Positions 63,677 to 64,000 of a stretch of DNA of 64,000 nt are shown one piece after another. The first letter of the stretch is position 1. Each line of letters opens with the position of its first letter. The position numbers and the translations under genes are program-made. The notes under the pieces were generated by a model. That model saw only the letters and a program-made list of their open reading frames with translations. It was not told the origin of the DNA and searched no databases. This stretch comes from Rhodoblastus sp963713695 (GTDB taxonomy: Bacteria > Pseudomonadota > Alphaproteobacteria > Rhizobiales > Beijerinckiaceae). The stretch spans positions 310,001-374,000 of the forward strand of contig CAVQMU010000001.1 of the NCBI GenBank assembly GCA_963713695.1, given 5' to 3'.

Positions 63677-64000
63677 TCAGAACAACCGCCAGAACACGCT
63701 CGCCCATACGGCGCAGCTGATGATCGTCGCCCCCGCCATCGCCGCGACCGCAAAAATTCTCCGCCTCGTCGAAGCGGTCTTTGTCTGCGCGATCCGCCAG
63801 CTCAGCCACAGCGACCAGAGCCCAGCCGCAATCAACAAACTGGCGCGGAAAAAGCCAAGGAAGGGAAGGACGACGCCCTCCGCCCTAAGCATGGTCACGG
63901 TCAGCGAAGACAGGCCGAGGAAGACGCCGCAGCCCGCCACGGGAATCAGCGCCTGCGCGAAATGGTGAAACCGCGCCCAGTCGAACCGCGTTTCGCAGGC
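63677..64000 (-). CDS. Membrane protein, 5' end outside window
   Basis: The frame is open to the window edge (about 107 visible residues). Three hydrophobic segments are seen: FAQALIPVAGCGVFLGLSSL, VLPFLGFFRASLLIAAGLWS and VAAMAGATIISCAVWASVFW. GTG at 63940 is only an internal option. No family can be named from this part. Confidence 0.6.
   Translation of the reverse strand, partial: ACETRFDWARFHHFAQALIPVAGCGVFLGLSSLTVTMLRAEGVVLPFLGFFRASLLIAAGLWSLWLSWRIAQTKTASTRRRIFAVAAMAGATIISCAVWASVFWRLF

Noticed and set aside
1..64000. CRISPR arrays, rRNA genes, tmRNA and riboswitches
   Set aside because: I looked for regularly spaced direct repeats and conserved RNA cores and saw none.

Overview
The window is about 63% G+C, with gene families, synteny and signals typical of Alphaproteobacteria, most likely Hyphomicrobiales (Rhizobiales). 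The evidence is an lptC-lptA-lptB-rpoN-hpf-ptsN block, a Suv3-like helicase with a long low-complexity tail, PuuD urate oxidase, intracellular PHB depolymerase, TadE/TadG pilus genes, SOS boxes of the GTTC-N7-GTTC type, and short intergenic repeats of a style I associate with rhizobia-related genomes. Genus cannot be fixed from the window.

Layout. 1-2.3 kb: a LuxR-type response regulator (cut by the window edge) facing a membrane hybrid histidine kinase. 2.7-7.0 kb: a truncated and a near-complete gene for secreted beta-rich repeat proteins; the larger ends in a Hint domain. 7.4-12.6 kb: a decayed prophage or mobile island (excisionase-like protein, RuvC-like remnant, terminase small subunit) broken by an IS256-family element and abutting a tRNA-Pro. 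13.2-17.8 kb: a DUF3108 periplasmic protein, two SOS boxes and a Suv3-like RNA helicase. 17.8-19.1 kb: an A+T-rich two-gene islet (EEP-superfamily nuclease plus an unknown 125-aa partner). 19.1-26.7 kb: pgi, an ABC-F ATPase, a two-component pair whose kinase carries an ethylene-receptor-like membrane domain, an acyl-CoA ligase and an ArsC-like protein. 27.3-30.5 kb: a CHAP-like cell-wall protein, an O-antigen ligase, ArfB and RNase D. 30.7-36.3 kb: LPS transport (lptCAB), rpoN, hibernation factor and ptsN. 36.3-41.6 kb: mixed metabolic and membrane genes (EI24, E1-like adenylyltransferase, HCCA isomerase, PAP2, PuuD, GST). 42-45.5 kb: polyhydroxyalkanoate mobilisation (PhaZ, a CoA-transferase, a PHA-granule protein). 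45.8-48.4 kb: three Tad pseudopilin-like genes, one with a von Willebrand-like region. 48.5-52.9 kb: Vsr endonuclease, class I fumarase and small proteins. 52.9-60.0 kb: translation genes pheT, pheS, rplT, rpmI and infC (minus strand) with an MFS transporter and a DksA-like protein between rpmI and infC. 60.2-64 kb: a glycosyltransferase, a hydrolase, a tRNA-Leu, an NTF2-like protein and a cut membrane protein.

A caution applies to the whole window. At least nine genes, including rpoN and the normally essential pheT, are split by single-base shifts, many at short homopolymers. This looks like residual sequencing or assembly indels, so these genes are annotated across the shift rather than as pseudogenes. 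True decay is argued only for the prophage-like island and the truncated repeat-protein paralog.

The best candidates for something under-described are the EEP nuclease plus partner islet, the ETR1-like kinase and regulator pair, and the paired SOS boxes in front of the Suv3-like helicase.
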